From contig NZ_JACOPG010000003.1 in the NCBI RefSeq assembly GCF_014287435.1, positions 310,001-374,000 of the forward strand: DNA of 64,000 nt. The letters run 5' to 3'. The DNA comes from Roseburia lenta (GTDB lineage: Bacteria; Bacillota; Clostridia; Lachnospirales; Lachnospiraceae). Below the pieces are notes generated by a model that searched no databases, was not told the origin of the DNA, and worked only from the letters and a program-made list of their open reading frames with translations. Position 1 is the stretch's first letter. Each line of letters begins with the position of its first letter. Positions 1 to 8,390 of the stretch are shown here, piece by piece. Made by a program: the position numbers and the translations under genes.

Positions 1-2
1 CA

Positions 3-218
3 AAAAAAGCAGGCTATCGTACGATCGTAGATCCGGGGATCATTGTCAAAAGTCCCGGCAAACAGGATGAGAGCAGTCGGGTTTCGCATGAAGCAATGCT
101 GGAAAAATGGGCAGATCTGCTGGCAGAGGGAGATCCTTACTATAATCCAAATCTGCCGATGGGATTACTCAATTATCGCCTGGATGCGATCGGATCCGAA
201 GAGGAGAGACTGGCATAG
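3..218 (+). CDS. C-terminal end of a probable family 2 glycosyltransferase (cut by window edge)
   Basis: An open frame enters from the left edge and runs 71 codons to a TAG at 216-218. The visible tail contains GDPYYNPNLP near its end, a motif I associate with the C-terminus of family 2 glycosyltransferases of Firmicutes. The catalytic domain lies outside the window, so the family assignment rests on this short tail only. Another frame here (43-231) carries an ATG but has no protein-like character. Nothing can be said about substrate. Confidence 0.5.
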   Translation, partial: KKAGYRTIVDPGIIVKSPGKQDESSRVSHEAMLEKWADLLAEGDPYYNPNLPMGLLNYRLDAIGSEEERLA

Positions 219-244
219 CATCTGTGAATAATGAGTGGTATTTC

Positions 245-273
245 TTGACGACAAACTTGTTATGGTATAAAAT
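245..273 (+). promoter_or_regulatory. Sigma-A type promoter for the 45-residue peptide and LCP gene
   Basis: TTGACG at 245-250 and TAAAAT at 268-273 are separated by 17 bases. The promoter lies about 50 bases before the ATG at 326, in the gap after the partial glycosyltransferase. Position and spacing fit a primary sigma factor promoter driving the two coupled genes that follow. Confidence 0.6.
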
Positions 274-325
274 TCTAGTTTGATATGTGCAATTTTGTAA
301 AGAGGATTCCACAAGGGAGAATAAA

Positions 326-463
326 ATGGCAAAAAAAGAGATATACAATATAGAAATGCCGCAGGAGACATCCGACAGAAGGCGCAGTAGTGGCAGCCGT
401 GGTGGCTCACGCCGCGACCATGAGGAAGAGGTGCGTGGCAAAGGCAAGAAGGGTAAAAAATGA
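326..463 (+). CDS. Small basic protein translationally coupled to the LCP protein
   Basis: A 45-residue frame starts at ATG 326 after the ribosome site AAGGGAG (314-320) and ends with TGA at 461-463. Its stop overlaps the ATG (460-462) of the following LCP gene as ATGA, a classic coupling arrangement. The product starts MAKKEIYNIEMPQ and is then rich in Arg, Ser, Gly and Lys, ending KGKKGKK, with no membrane segment or cysteine. It looks disordered and cationic, which could suit contact with nucleic acid, membrane phospholipid or anionic wall polymer. I do not recognise a family. The good ribosome site, the promoter upstream and the exact overlap make a real gene likely; any role in wall assembly is inferred only from its partner. 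Confidence 0.6.
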   Translation: MAKKEIYNIEMPQETSDRRRSSGSRGGSRRDHEEEVRGKGKKGKK

Positions 464-1524
464 CCCGCAGCCAGAAACGGAGAAAGAGAAGAAAGACAAT
501 CCTCATCATTGAGGTAATTGTTTTACTTTTGCTCTTGGCAGGTCTTTTCCTTTGGTTAAAGGTCGGTCTGATCAACTGGGATGATCTGAAGAACTTAAAG
601 ACAAATAATCTGGATGAAGAAACACAGGATCTTTTGGATGACTATACGACGATTGCCCTGTTTGGTGTGGACAACCGTGCGACCGGTAATTATGATTCCG
701 GTAACAGTGACAGCATCATGATCTGCAGCATTAACAACAACACCAAGGAAGTAAAACTGGTATCTGTTTACCGTGATACCTGTCTGGATGTGGATGGTGA
801 TGAGACATTCCGTAAATGTAATTATGCATACAATCATGGCGGACCGCAGGAAGCCATTGAGATGCTCAACCGCAACCTGGATCTGAACATTCAAAAATAT
901 GTATCCGTTGACTTCTATGCACTGGCTGAGGCGGTAGATGCCTTGGGCGGCATTGAATTGGACATTACGGATGAAGAAGCATCTTATATGAATGGTGTCG
1001 GCGGCTACATCGCAATGACCGCTGAGATCACCGGACGAAAGGGCGGCAATGTATCCGTTGGTCATCAGACGGTCAATGGTGTGCAGGCAGTTGCCTATTG
1101 CCGTATCCGTTATACTGCAGGCGGTGACTTCGGTCGTGCGGAGAGGCAGAGAACCGTCTTAGAGCAGATGGTGGCAAAATTAGATGGCGCAAGCCTGAGT
1201 GAACTGAACGATCTGGTAGATGCCGTATTTGATGATATCGGCACCAACTTTACCATGACACAGATCATTTCCATGGCAACATCCATGAAAGATTATCAGT
1301 TGGCAGGAACCGCAGGATTCCCATTTGCTAAGCGAACAGGTAACTTTGGTTCGCAGGGAAGTCTGGTCGTACCGTGTACACTGGAATCCAATGTAAAATA
1401 TCTGCATGCATATCTGTTTGGAAATGAGGATGCACAGTTGTCTGATGAACTGGTCAAGATCAGTGATGATATCGTAAACTTCACCGGTTACACGCAGGAT
1501 GATGCGTTGGATTACGGCTTCTAA
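460..1524 (+). CDS. LytR-CpsA-Psr (LCP) family cell-wall polymer ligase
   Basis: This 354-residue protein has a short basic cytoplasmic N-terminus, one membrane segment (about residues 14-34) and an extracytoplasmic LCP domain from about residue 60. The segment SDSIMICSINNNTKEVKLV followed by SVYRDT, and later the Arg-rich stretch CRIRYT with RAERQR, match the conserved LCP core that binds polyprenyl pyrophosphate. Family members transfer undecaprenyl-linked glycopolymers (teichoic acids or capsule) to peptidoglycan on the outer face of the membrane. The gene is the second of a two-gene unit, overlapping the upstream 45-residue peptide by four bases, and ends at a strong terminator. The polymer cannot be told from sequence, although the glycosyltransferase tail upstream fits surface glycan work. 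Confidence 0.9.
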   Translation: MTRSQKRRKRRKTILIIEVIVLLLLLAGLFLWLKVGLINWDDLKNLKTNNLDEETQDLLDDYTTIALFGVDNRATGNYDSGNSDSIMICSINNNTKEVKLVSVYRDTCLDVDGDETFRKCNYAYNHGGPQEAIEMLNRNLDLNIQKYVSVDFYALAEAVDALGGIELDITDEEASYMNGVGGYIAMTAEITGRKGGNVSVGHQTVNGVQAVAYCRIRYTAGGDFGRAERQRTVLEQMVAKLDGASLSELNDLVDAVFDDIGTNFTMTQIISMATSMKDYQLAGTAGFPFAKRTGNFGSQGSLVVPCTLESNVKYLHAYLFGNEDAQLSDELVKISDDIVNFTGYTQDDALDYGF

Positions 1525-1534
1525 ATCTACAGAA

Positions 1535-1565
1535 AAAAATCCGAGGGAATTGCCCTCGGATTTTT
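1535..1565 (+). terminator. Rho-independent terminator after the LCP gene
   Basis: The arms AAAAATCCGAGGG (1535-1547) and CCCTCGGATTTTT (1553-1565) are perfectly complementary around a five-base loop, with A and T runs flanking. It lies 10 bases after the LCP stop codon. Confidence 0.9.
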
Positions 1566-1580
1566 GCGTTCCTAAAGAAT

Positions 1581-1849
1581 GCGGATTGCATGGGTGCGTG
1601 TACAGCTGGGGCTGAACCAAGGGGGAGGCAGGGGAGGATGTATTTGAGTAAAAATTCGTCGTATCTCTGAAAGAGACTGTTTGTTTGAAAATGAACTGTC
1701 TCTTGCACAGCGCCTGTCTAACTTTGCAAAGACAGTTCTAAAAGATAAAAACAAATAGTCTCTTTCTAGAGATACAGAATTTTATGACACATCCTCCCCT
1801 GCCTCCCCCTTGGTTCAGCCCCAGCTGTACACGCGCCCATCCAATCCGC
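1581..1849. repeat. Palindromic repeat element E1 (about 270 bp, one long hairpin)
   Basis: Outer arms 1581-1641 and 1789-1849 are inverted copies, 61 bases with about two mismatches. Inside them a second complementary layer (GTATCTCT..GAAAGAGACT near 1660 against the copy near 1757-1775) and a third (GAACTGTCT near 1693 against AGACAGTTC near 1730-1738) continue the same hairpin down to a short loop near 1710-1722. The inner layers are also present in element E2 at 13634-14126, in the opposite orientation, whereas the outer arms differ. It fills the gap between the LCP terminator and htrA, is about half G+C-rich arms and half A+T-rich core, and contains no convincing gene. Short frames on both strands here start with the same peptide because of the palindrome and are not genes. 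Confidence 0.85.
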
Positions 1850-1954
1850 CGCTTCACAAGACTTCAAAAAATGTCCTATCTTTCATCACAAAGTTATCAC
1901 ATTTAACCCCTACACTAAGTGACATAAGCAAGGAACCGAAAGGAGACGATACAA

Positions 1955-3427
1955 ATGAGCGAGTTCGATCAGAATACACAAGGCGAGAACACGCAGAATA
2001 ATAATGGAGAACAGGCGAGTTCCGTTTATTCTTATAGTTACTCTGACATCAATCAGGGAGAAAATGCTACAGCAGATCAGCAGAACCGGCAGACCTATAC
2101 GAGCGGTGCAGGGACCGGCTATCAGCAGAATGCTTATCAAGACCAGAATACCTACAATTACAATCCCTATGGCGGACAGAATGCAGGTGGTCATGAGAAG
2201 CATCATAGAAGTGGCAATGGCAAGATCAAACAATTCTTTTCCAAGGGCAACTTTGGCAATAAGTTGCTGAAGGTCGTTGCAATAGCCCTTGTCTTTGGTT
2301 TGGTAGCAGGCGGCACCTTTAGCGGTGTGACCTACGCAGTCAGCAAGAAGACTGGTGTAGATCTGACAGCGGCAACAGCAAAGACACTGACGACCAATGA
2401 CAGTGTGGACAGTACCGCAGTTTCTACGGCAACGACGGTATCCGATGTTTCCGACATTGTAGAAAATGTTATGCCGGCGATTGTGGCAGTTACCAATATT
2501 TCCTATACGGAATATCGCAGCATGTTTGGGCAGACCAAGACCTACGAGAGTGAATCCGCAGGATCCGGTATCATTGTCAGTCAGGATAATGATTATCTTT
2601 ACATTGCAACCAACAATCATGTAGTATCCGGTGCAGAATCACTGACGATCACCTTCAACGATGGCAGTGCAGCCCCGGCAACCATAAAGGGAACAGATTC
2701 TTCTGTAGACCTTGCAGTCGTAGCAGTTGCGCTTTCTGATGTGGAAGACAGCACTATGGATGCGATCAAGGTGGCAACACTTGGCAATTCCGATCAGGTA
2801 CAGGTTGGTGAATCCTCTGTTGTTATCGGTAATGCACTTGGCTATGGACAGTCTGTTACTACCGGTGTTATCAGTGCGCTCAGCCGTGAAGTTCAGTTAG
2901 AGGATGAGTCCGGCAACACGGTCACCAGTACCCTGATGCAGACCGATGCAGCCGTAAACCCTGGTAACAGTGGTGGAGCACTTCTGAATATGAAAGGCGA
3001 GGTCATCGGCATTGTTTCTGCAAAATATTCAGATACCAAGGTTGAGGGCATGGGCTATGCCATCCCAATCTCTACTGCAAAGAATATCATCGAGACCATC
3101 ATCAACCAGGAAGTAGTTTCCGATGATGAAGCATCTTACTTTGGCATTTCAGGTGTGGACGTTGCCAGCGATGTATCAAAGCAGTATGACATGCCGACCG
3201 GTGTGTATGTCACAAAGGTAGCGGCCAACAGCGCAGCAAGCAAGGCTGGCATCCAGAAAGGCGACATCATCGTATCTTTCAATGGCAGAGAAGTAAGTTC
3301 TATGGATGAGATATCCAATGTGATGCAGTATTTGAAGGCAGGTACCAAGGTGGACGTTGTTGTGGCACAGGCATCCAACAACTATGAAGAAAAGACCATG
3401 GAAGTCACGCTTACCAAGAAAAAATAA
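1955..3427 (+). CDS. htrA: HtrA/DegP-like membrane-anchored serine protease with PDZ domain
   Basis: The 490-residue product has a disordered Gln/Asn/Tyr-rich cytoplasmic N-terminus (1-95), one membrane segment (about 104-127), a trypsin-like domain and one C-terminal PDZ domain (about 385-485). The catalytic triad is visible: His222 in ATNNHVVSG, Asp252 in SSVDLAVVAV and Ser339 in NPGNSGGALL. HtrA proteins degrade or refold damaged proteins outside the membrane and often respond to envelope stress. ATG 1955 follows AAAGGAGA at a good distance; another ATG at 2004 belongs to a different frame. The gene stands alone between element E1 and a terminator. The long polar N-terminus facing the cytoplasm is typical of Gram-positive HtrA proteins. 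Confidence 0.93.
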   Translation: MSEFDQNTQGENTQNNNGEQASSVYSYSYSDINQGENATADQQNRQTYTSGAGTGYQQNAYQDQNTYNYNPYGGQNAGGHEKHHRSGNGKIKQFFSKGNFGNKLLKVVAIALVFGLVAGGTFSGVTYAVSKKTGVDLTAATAKTLTTNDSVDSTAVSTATTVSDVSDIVENVMPAIVAVTNISYTEYRSMFGQTKTYESESAGSGIIVSQDNDYLYIATNNHVVSGAESLTITFNDGSAAPATIKGTDSSVDLAVVAVALSDVEDSTMDAIKVATLGNSDQVQVGESSVVIGNALGYGQSVTTGVISALSREVQLEDESGNTVTSTLMQTDAAVNPGNSGGALLNMKGEVIGIVSAKYSDTKVEGMGYAIPISTAKNIIETIINQEVVSDDEASYFGISGVDVASDVSKQYDMPTGVYVTKVAANSAASKAGIQKGDIIVSFNGREVSSMDEISNVMQYLKAGTKVDVVVAQASNNYEEKTMEVTLTKKK

Positions 3428-3448
3428 GGCAGGAAGAATATGGGAGGG

Positions 3449-3487
3449 GCGAAAATTTCTGATAAAGAGATTTTCGCTCTTTTTTTG
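3449..3487 (+). terminator. Rho-independent terminator after htrA
   Basis: GCGAAAATTTCT (3449-3460) pairs with AGAGATTTTCGC (3466-3477), with one G-T wobble, followed by a run of seven T. Confidence 0.85.
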
Positions 3488-3488
3488 C

Positions 3489-3517
3489 TTGTTGCAGGCA
3501 GGCTATTATGATAATAT
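3489..3517 (+). promoter_or_regulatory. Likely promoter of the carbamate kinase-pyruvate kinase unit
   Basis: TTGTTG at 3489-3494 and TAATAT at 3512-3517 lie 17 bases apart, just after the htrA terminator and about 57 bases before the carbamate kinase start. The -35 box departs from consensus at one base. Confidence 0.45.
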
Positions 3518-3574
3518 TTAACTTGGTAAAGAAGTGTTATTTTCTTTACGAACAGTAGGATGGAGGTCTAGCAG

Positions 3575-4507
3575 ATGGAGAAGAAAAGAATCGTAATTGC
3601 ATTAGGTCATGATGCTTTAGGGACAACACTTCCGGAGCAGCAGAAGGCATTGGTCAAGACTGCAAAGGCAGTGGCTGAATTTATCAAACAGGATTATCAG
3701 GTGGTTATCACCCATAGCAATGGCCCACAGGTCAGTATGATACATACGGCTATGTCTGAGTTTTGCAGATTATACCCGGAATACACCGCGACACCGATGT
3801 CGGTATGTTCTGCGATGAGTCAGGGATATATCGGATATGACTTACAGAATGCGATTCGTAGTGAACTTCTGACCCATGGAATATACAAGACGGTTTCTAC
3901 CGTTCTGACGCAGGTCATGGTAGATCCTTATGATGAAGCTTTTTACAAACCGAGCAAGGTGATCGGGCGTGTGATGAGCGAGGCAGAGGCTGCGGAAGAA
4001 GAAAAGAAAGGCAACCATGTCGTTGCTGTTGAAGACGGCTATCGACGTATCGTGGCAACACCAAAGCCAATGGATATCGTGGAGATCGATGCGATCAAGG
4101 CACTTTGCGATGCAGGACAGGTCGTGATCGCCTGCGGTGGTGGCGGTATCCCGGTATTGCAGCAAGATAACCACTTAAAGGGCGCAAGCGCAGTCATTGA
4201 AAAAGATACAATCGCCGGACAACTGGCAGATCAGTTGGATGCTGATATGCTTGTTATCTTGACCGGTGTAGATAAGGTGTGTCTGGGCTTTGGCACAGAT
4301 CATGAGAAACCTCTGGACTATATGAGCATTCAGGATGCGAAAAACTACATGGCAGCCGGTGAGTTTGAGGAAGGCACAATGCTTCCAAAAATCCAGGCGG
4401 CAGTAGATTACATTGGAGATTCTGCGATCCGCAAGGTGCTGATCACAAAACTCTCCGCAGAAGATGCTGCGATTGGTGGCGAGAATGGCACCATGATCGG
4501 CAAATAA
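3575..4507 (+). CDS. arcC: Carbamate kinase
   Basis: This 310-residue amino-acid-kinase-fold enzyme would convert carbamoyl phosphate and ADP to ATP, carbamate and ammonia in fermentative arginine, agmatine or purine breakdown. Family marks include THSNGPQVSM near residue 46, a VIACGGGGIPV stretch in the middle and VLITKLSAEDAAI near the end. The N-terminal loop reads ALGHDALG where most carbamate kinases have ALGGNAL. Length matches the family (about 310). It follows a plausible promoter and precedes pyruvate kinase by 28 bases with no terminator, so the two ATP-forming enzymes probably share a transcript. No arginine deiminase or carbamoyltransferase gene is adjacent, so the carbamoyl phosphate source is not shown. 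Confidence 0.9.
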   Translation: MEKKRIVIALGHDALGTTLPEQQKALVKTAKAVAEFIKQDYQVVITHSNGPQVSMIHTAMSEFCRLYPEYTATPMSVCSAMSQGYIGYDLQNAIRSELLTHGIYKTVSTVLTQVMVDPYDEAFYKPSKVIGRVMSEAEAAEEEKKGNHVVAVEDGYRRIVATPKPMDIVEIDAIKALCDAGQVVIACGGGGIPVLQQDNHLKGASAVIEKDTIAGQLADQLDADMLVILTGVDKVCLGFGTDHEKPLDYMSIQDAKNYMAAGEFEEGTMLPKIQAAVDYIGDSAIRKVLITKLSAEDAAIGGENGTMIGK

Positions 4508-4535
4508 GAATTGAGAATAGGGATAGGAAAAGGAA

Positions 4536-5960
4536 ATGGAACAGGTCAGAAAGACAAAGATTATTTGTACAATGGGTCCTTCCACAGAAAAGGAAGGCGT
4601 ACTGGAAAAGTTGATGTTGGCAGGTATGAACGTTGCTCGTTTTAACTTTTCACACGGAGATCACGAGGAACAGATGGGACGTTTGACCCAACTGCGTGCA
4701 ACACGAGAGAAATTAGGCTTGCCGGTAGCGGCACTTTTGGATACCAAGGGACCGGAGATTCGTCTCCGCGAGTTCGCAGAAGGCAAGGTTATGTTAGAAG
4801 CAGGACAGACCTTTACGCTGACGACAGATGAGATCATGGGTGATGAGAACCGTGTCTCTGTCAGTTACAAAGATCTGCCAAAGGATGTAGCACCGGGGAC
4901 ACATATTTTGATCGATGATGGTCTGATCGAAATGACAGTTACGGATGTTACCGATACCGATATTATCTGTAAGGTCATCAACGGTGGTAAGGTGTCCAAT
5001 AAAAAGGGTGTCAATGTACCAAATGTGGAACTGTCTATGGATTATGTCAGCCCGAAGGACTACAAGGATATCGTATTTGCAGTAAAGGAAGACTTTGATT
5101 TTATCGCTGCTTCCTTTGTTAGAACCGCAGCAGATGTCAAGGAATTACGTGATATTTTACATGAGCATGGCGGCGACGACATCAAGATCATTGCCAAGAT
5201 CGAGAACCATCAGGGAATCCAGAATATCGACGAGATCATTGAAGCAGCCGATGGTATCATGGTTGCCCGTGGTGACATGGGTGTTGAGATTCCGATTGAG
5301 GAAGTGCCGATCATCCAGAAGATGATCATTAAAAAGGCATATCATGCCGGTAAAGTGGTTGTTACAGCGACACAGATGCTTGACTCTATGATGAGCCATC
5401 CAAGACCAACCAGAGCAGAGGCGACCGATGTTGCCAATGCGATCTATGACGGTACAAGTGCCATCATGCTTTCCGGTGAGACTGCTGCCGGTGATTATCC
5501 GGTGGAGGCAGTCGAGACTATGGTGCGTATCGCACTGCGTACAGAGGCGGACATCAATTATATTTCAAGACTGCGTGCCCGCAAGACCAATGAAAAGCCA
5601 AGCATTACTGATGCGATCTCGCATACTGCTTGTCTGATGGCTGGCGACTTGAATGCGACCAGTATCGTGACGGTCACCAAGTCCGGACGAACTGCCCGCA
5701 TGATCTCCAAGTATCGTCCGCAGAGCCCGATCATCGGTGGCTGTATGTCAGATAAGGTCTGCCGCCAGTTAAATCTTTCCTGGGGCGTCATTCCTCTGAA
5801 AGTCGAGGAAAAGCAGGATGCAGATGAACTTTTCGATCATGCACTTGAGCGCTCTAAGGAAGCTGGTTTAATCCAGGAAGGAGATACCGTGGTCCTTACC
5901 GCTGGTGTGCCACTGGGAATCGCAGGTACGACGAACCTGTTAAAGGCTCATATTGTGTAA
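4536..5960 (+). CDS. pyk: Pyruvate kinase
   Basis: A 474-residue cytoplasmic glycolytic enzyme converting phosphoenolpyruvate and ADP to pyruvate and ATP. The N-terminus KTKIICTMGPST, the LLDTKGPEIRL segment, the active-site lysine segment IIAKIENHQG and MVARGDMGVEIP are all present and intact. The C-terminal allosteric domain is complete, but the additional PEP-utiliser-like domain found in Bacillus enzymes (about 585 residues) is absent. The start has a fair ribosome site (GGAAAAGGAA). It sits 28 bases after the carbamate kinase gene and ends at a strong terminator, so these two form one unit. Confidence 0.96.
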   Translation: MEQVRKTKIICTMGPSTEKEGVLEKLMLAGMNVARFNFSHGDHEEQMGRLTQLRATREKLGLPVAALLDTKGPEIRLREFAEGKVMLEAGQTFTLTTDEIMGDENRVSVSYKDLPKDVAPGTHILIDDGLIEMTVTDVTDTDIICKVINGGKVSNKKGVNVPNVELSMDYVSPKDYKDIVFAVKEDFDFIAASFVRTAADVKELRDILHEHGGDDIKIIAKIENHQGIQNIDEIIEAADGIMVARGDMGVEIPIEEVPIIQKMIIKKAYHAGKVVVTATQMLDSMMSHPRPTRAEATDVANAIYDGTSAIMLSGETAAGDYPVEAVETMVRIALRTEADINYISRLRARKTNEKPSITDAISHTACLMAGDLNATSIVTVTKSGRTARMISKYRPQSPIIGGCMSDKVCRQLNLSWGVIPLKVEEKQDADELFDHALERSKEAGLIQEGDTVVLTAGVPLGIAGTTNLLKAHIV

Positions 5961-5970
5961 CTAATATAAA

Positions 5971-6020
5971 ATGTGCAGTTGCCATAGACTAGCATCTTGT
6001 GCAACTGCACATATTTTTTA
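5971..6020 (+). terminator. Rho-independent terminator after pyk
   Basis: ATGTGCAGTTGC (5971-5982) and GCAACTGCACAT (6001-6012) pair perfectly around an 18-base loop and are followed by a T run (ATTTTTTAA). Confidence 0.9.
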
Positions 6021-6053
6021 ACCTAAACTATATTTATCAGGAGGAACAAAATT

Positions 6054-7538
6054 ATGCCTTGTACTACAATTTTAGTTGGAAAAAATGCATCATATGATGG
6101 CTCGACCATGATCGCCCGCAACGACGATTCCGGTTCCGGTCATTTTACTCCAAAGAAATTTATTGCCATGGATCCGGCAAAACAGCCAAAGGTATATACT
6201 TCGGAACTTTCCCATGTAAAGATTCAACTTCCGGAAGATCCGATGCGCTATACTGCCGTACCAAATGCCTTGAAGGGCGAGGGTATCTGGGCAGCCTGCG
6301 GTGTCAATGAGGCACATGTTGCCATGACGGCAACAGAGACGATCACTTCCAACCCGCGTGTCCTGGGAGCAGATCCTCTGGTCGTTTATCAGGAAAAGAC
6401 TGAGGATACCGAGGAGATTGTCGGAGGTATCGGCGAAGAAGATATCGTCTACATTGTACTTCCTTATATCCGTAGTGCCAGAGAAGGTGTCAAACGTCTT
6501 GGCTCTTTGCTGGAGCAGTACGGCACCTATGAGATGAACGGCATCGCTTTCCAGGATCTGGATGAGATCTGGTGGCTGGAGACGATCGGCGGACATCATT
6601 GGATCGCCAGACGTGTGCCGGATGATGCTTATGTCGTTATGCCAAATCAGTTAGGCATTGACTATTTTGATATTGAGGATGGTTTGGGTCAGCAGAAAGA
6701 TTTTATGTGTTCTGCGGATCTGGCAGAATTTATCGAGAAAAATCATCTGGATCTTTCTCTGGACGGCGATTTTAATCCAAGAGATGCTTTTGGCAGCCAT
6801 GATGATTCTGACCATGTGTATAATACGCCTCGTGCATGGTATATGGAGCGTTATCTGAATCCGAATTCTGCCAAGTGGGATGGACCGGATGCAGACTTTA
6901 CACCGTTTTCAGATGATATCCCATGGTGCGTGGTACCGGAGAAAAAGGTCACGGTAGAGGATGTCAAATATGTGCTTTCTGCGCATTTCCAGGGGACACC
7001 TTATGATCCTTATGCAGCCTACGGCGACAAATCCCTGGCTGGTGCGTATCGTTCTATCGGCATTAACCGCAATGACTTTTTATCTGTCGTACAGATGCGC
7101 CCATATGCGACGGAAGATCAGTGCGTCATCCAGTGGATCGCCTTTGCTTCCAATGCCTTTAATGTACTGGTGCCGTTCTATGCAGATGTGACAGAAACAC
7201 CGGCATATATGTCCAATACGACCAAGGAGGTTTCGACCGACAACTTCTATTGGAACAGCCGCATGATCGCAGCCATGGCAGATGCTTCTTATGGCAAGTC
7301 TATTTTCCATATCGAAAGATATCAGGAAAAAGTGGCAGCAAAGGGACATGAGTTGATCGGCAGATACGATGCCTTGATCGAAAAAGAGCAGGATGCGGCA
7401 AAACGTCGTCAGTTGCGCCATGAAGCAAATCAGGCGATCGCGGATATGCTGCAGAAAGAAACGGCAGACACACTGGATAAGGTTCTTTATGAACTGAGCA
7501 ATCAGATGAAAAATGCCTATTCCAGATCGGATGCATAA
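6054..7538 (+). CDS. C69-family dipeptidase
   Basis: The 494-residue protein begins MPCTTILVGKNASYDG followed by STMIARNDD, the hallmark start of peptidase family C69, N-terminal-nucleophile hydrolases whose cysteine (here Cys3) is exposed by trimming and acts as nucleophile. The conserved GIWAACGVNEAHVAMTATET and GFNRNDF-like regions are present as GEGIWAACGVNEAHVA and SIGINRNDF. Members cleave a broad range of dipeptides in the cytoplasm, helping the cell use peptides as amino-acid source. A GGAGG ribosome site precedes ATG 6054. No signal peptide is seen. There is no clear terminator before the deacetylase gene that follows 50 bases later. Confidence 0.9.
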   Translation: MPCTTILVGKNASYDGSTMIARNDDSGSGHFTPKKFIAMDPAKQPKVYTSELSHVKIQLPEDPMRYTAVPNALKGEGIWAACGVNEAHVAMTATETITSNPRVLGADPLVVYQEKTEDTEEIVGGIGEEDIVYIVLPYIRSAREGVKRLGSLLEQYGTYEMNGIAFQDLDEIWWLETIGGHHWIARRVPDDAYVVMPNQLGIDYFDIEDGLGQQKDFMCSADLAEFIEKNHLDLSLDGDFNPRDAFGSHDDSDHVYNTPRAWYMERYLNPNSAKWDGPDADFTPFSDDIPWCVVPEKKVTVEDVKYVLSAHFQGTPYDPYAAYGDKSLAGAYRSIGINRNDFLSVVQMRPYATEDQCVIQWIAFASNAFNVLVPFYADVTETPAYMSNTTKEVSTDNFYWNSRMIAAMADASYGKSIFHIERYQEKVAAKGHELIGRYDALIEKEQDAAKRRQLRHEANQAIADMLQKETADTLDKVLYELSNQMKNAYSRSDA

Positions 7539-7588
7539 AAGCAAAAGTCAGGTCATAGGATAAACCAAGTGAGATCTTGGGGAAACAT

Positions 7589-8380
7589 ATGGCTGATTAT
7601 CAAAAACATAAAAACAATAAAATCAGAGCAGGCCTGGTCGTACTGGGGCTGCTCTGTCTTAGTATAGGGCTGATCGGACAATATCAGACCAATGCGCTGA
7701 CAACATCGGCGAGCGTTGGCGGCAGGGAACTGCCCATCTACTGTGTCGATACGGATGAAAAGAAGGTGGCATTGTCCTTTGATGCGGCATGGGGAAATGA
7801 GGATACGGCGCGGATACTAGAGATTTTGAAAAAGAATGATGTGCATGTGACCTTTTTTATGACCGGAGGCTGGGTTGAGTCCTACCCGGATGATGTAAAA
7901 GCCATTTATGAAGCGGGGCATGATCTGGGAAACCATAGCGAAAATCATAAGAATATGTCACAACTGTCCGTGGAAGAATGTAAATCGGAATTGCAGCAGG
8001 TGCATGACAAGGTCAAAGAGATTACCGGCTATGATATGTTTTTGTTCCGCCCGCCTTATGGCGACTATGACAATGAGGTCATCACGACGGCGCGTGAGAT
8101 GGGCTATTACCCCATCCAATGGGATGTTGACAGTCTGGATTGGAAAAATTACGGGGTATCTTCCATCGTGCAGACAGTCACAGAGCACAAGCATCTGGGA
8201 AATGGATCTATTATCCTGATGCACAATGGTGCGACCTATACGGCAGATGCCCTAGAAACGGTCATCAATTCCTTGCGCGACCAGGGCTATGAGATCGTGC
8301 CGATCTCGGAACTCATCCACCGCGACAATTACCATATGGATCACGAGGGAAGGCAGATTAGCGAGCAGACGGAAAAATAA
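7589..8380 (+). CDS. Polysaccharide deacetylase, PdaB-like (NodB/CE4 domain)
   Basis: The 263-residue protein has a single N-terminal membrane segment (about residues 12-32) and an extracytoplasmic NodB domain. The first motif reads ALSFDAAWGNED rather than TFDDGP; this form is usual in the sporulation-linked PdaB group. The histidine motif GHDLGNHSENH and RPPYGDYDNEV are intact. Such enzymes remove acetyl groups from peptidoglycan or related glycans; PdaB-like members are needed for spore integrity. I chose ATG 7589, preceded by TGGGGA; an in-frame TTG at 7577 would add four residues. It follows the C69 gene without a terminator and ends ten bases from the convergent tetR gene. Confidence 0.87.
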   Translation: MADYQKHKNNKIRAGLVVLGLLCLSIGLIGQYQTNALTTSASVGGRELPIYCVDTDEKKVALSFDAAWGNEDTARILEILKKNDVHVTFFMTGGWVESYPDDVKAIYEAGHDLGNHSENHKNMSQLSVEECKSELQQVHDKVKEITGYDMFLFRPPYGDYDNEVITTAREMGYYPIQWDVDSLDWKNYGVSSIVQTVTEHKHLGNGSIILMHNGATYTADALETVINSLRDQGYEIVPISELIHRDNYHMDHEGRQISEQTEK

Positions 8381-8390
8381 AACAGTTTTG

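Noticed and set aside
43..231. 62-residue frame at the left edge
   Set aside because: It is out of frame with the glycosyltransferase tail and has shadow-like composition without ribosome site.
1810..2001. 63-residue frame starting in the right arm of E1
   Set aside because: The same opening peptide appears on the opposite strand of the left arm because the sequence is palindromic; no ribosome site, and it overlaps the real htrA start.
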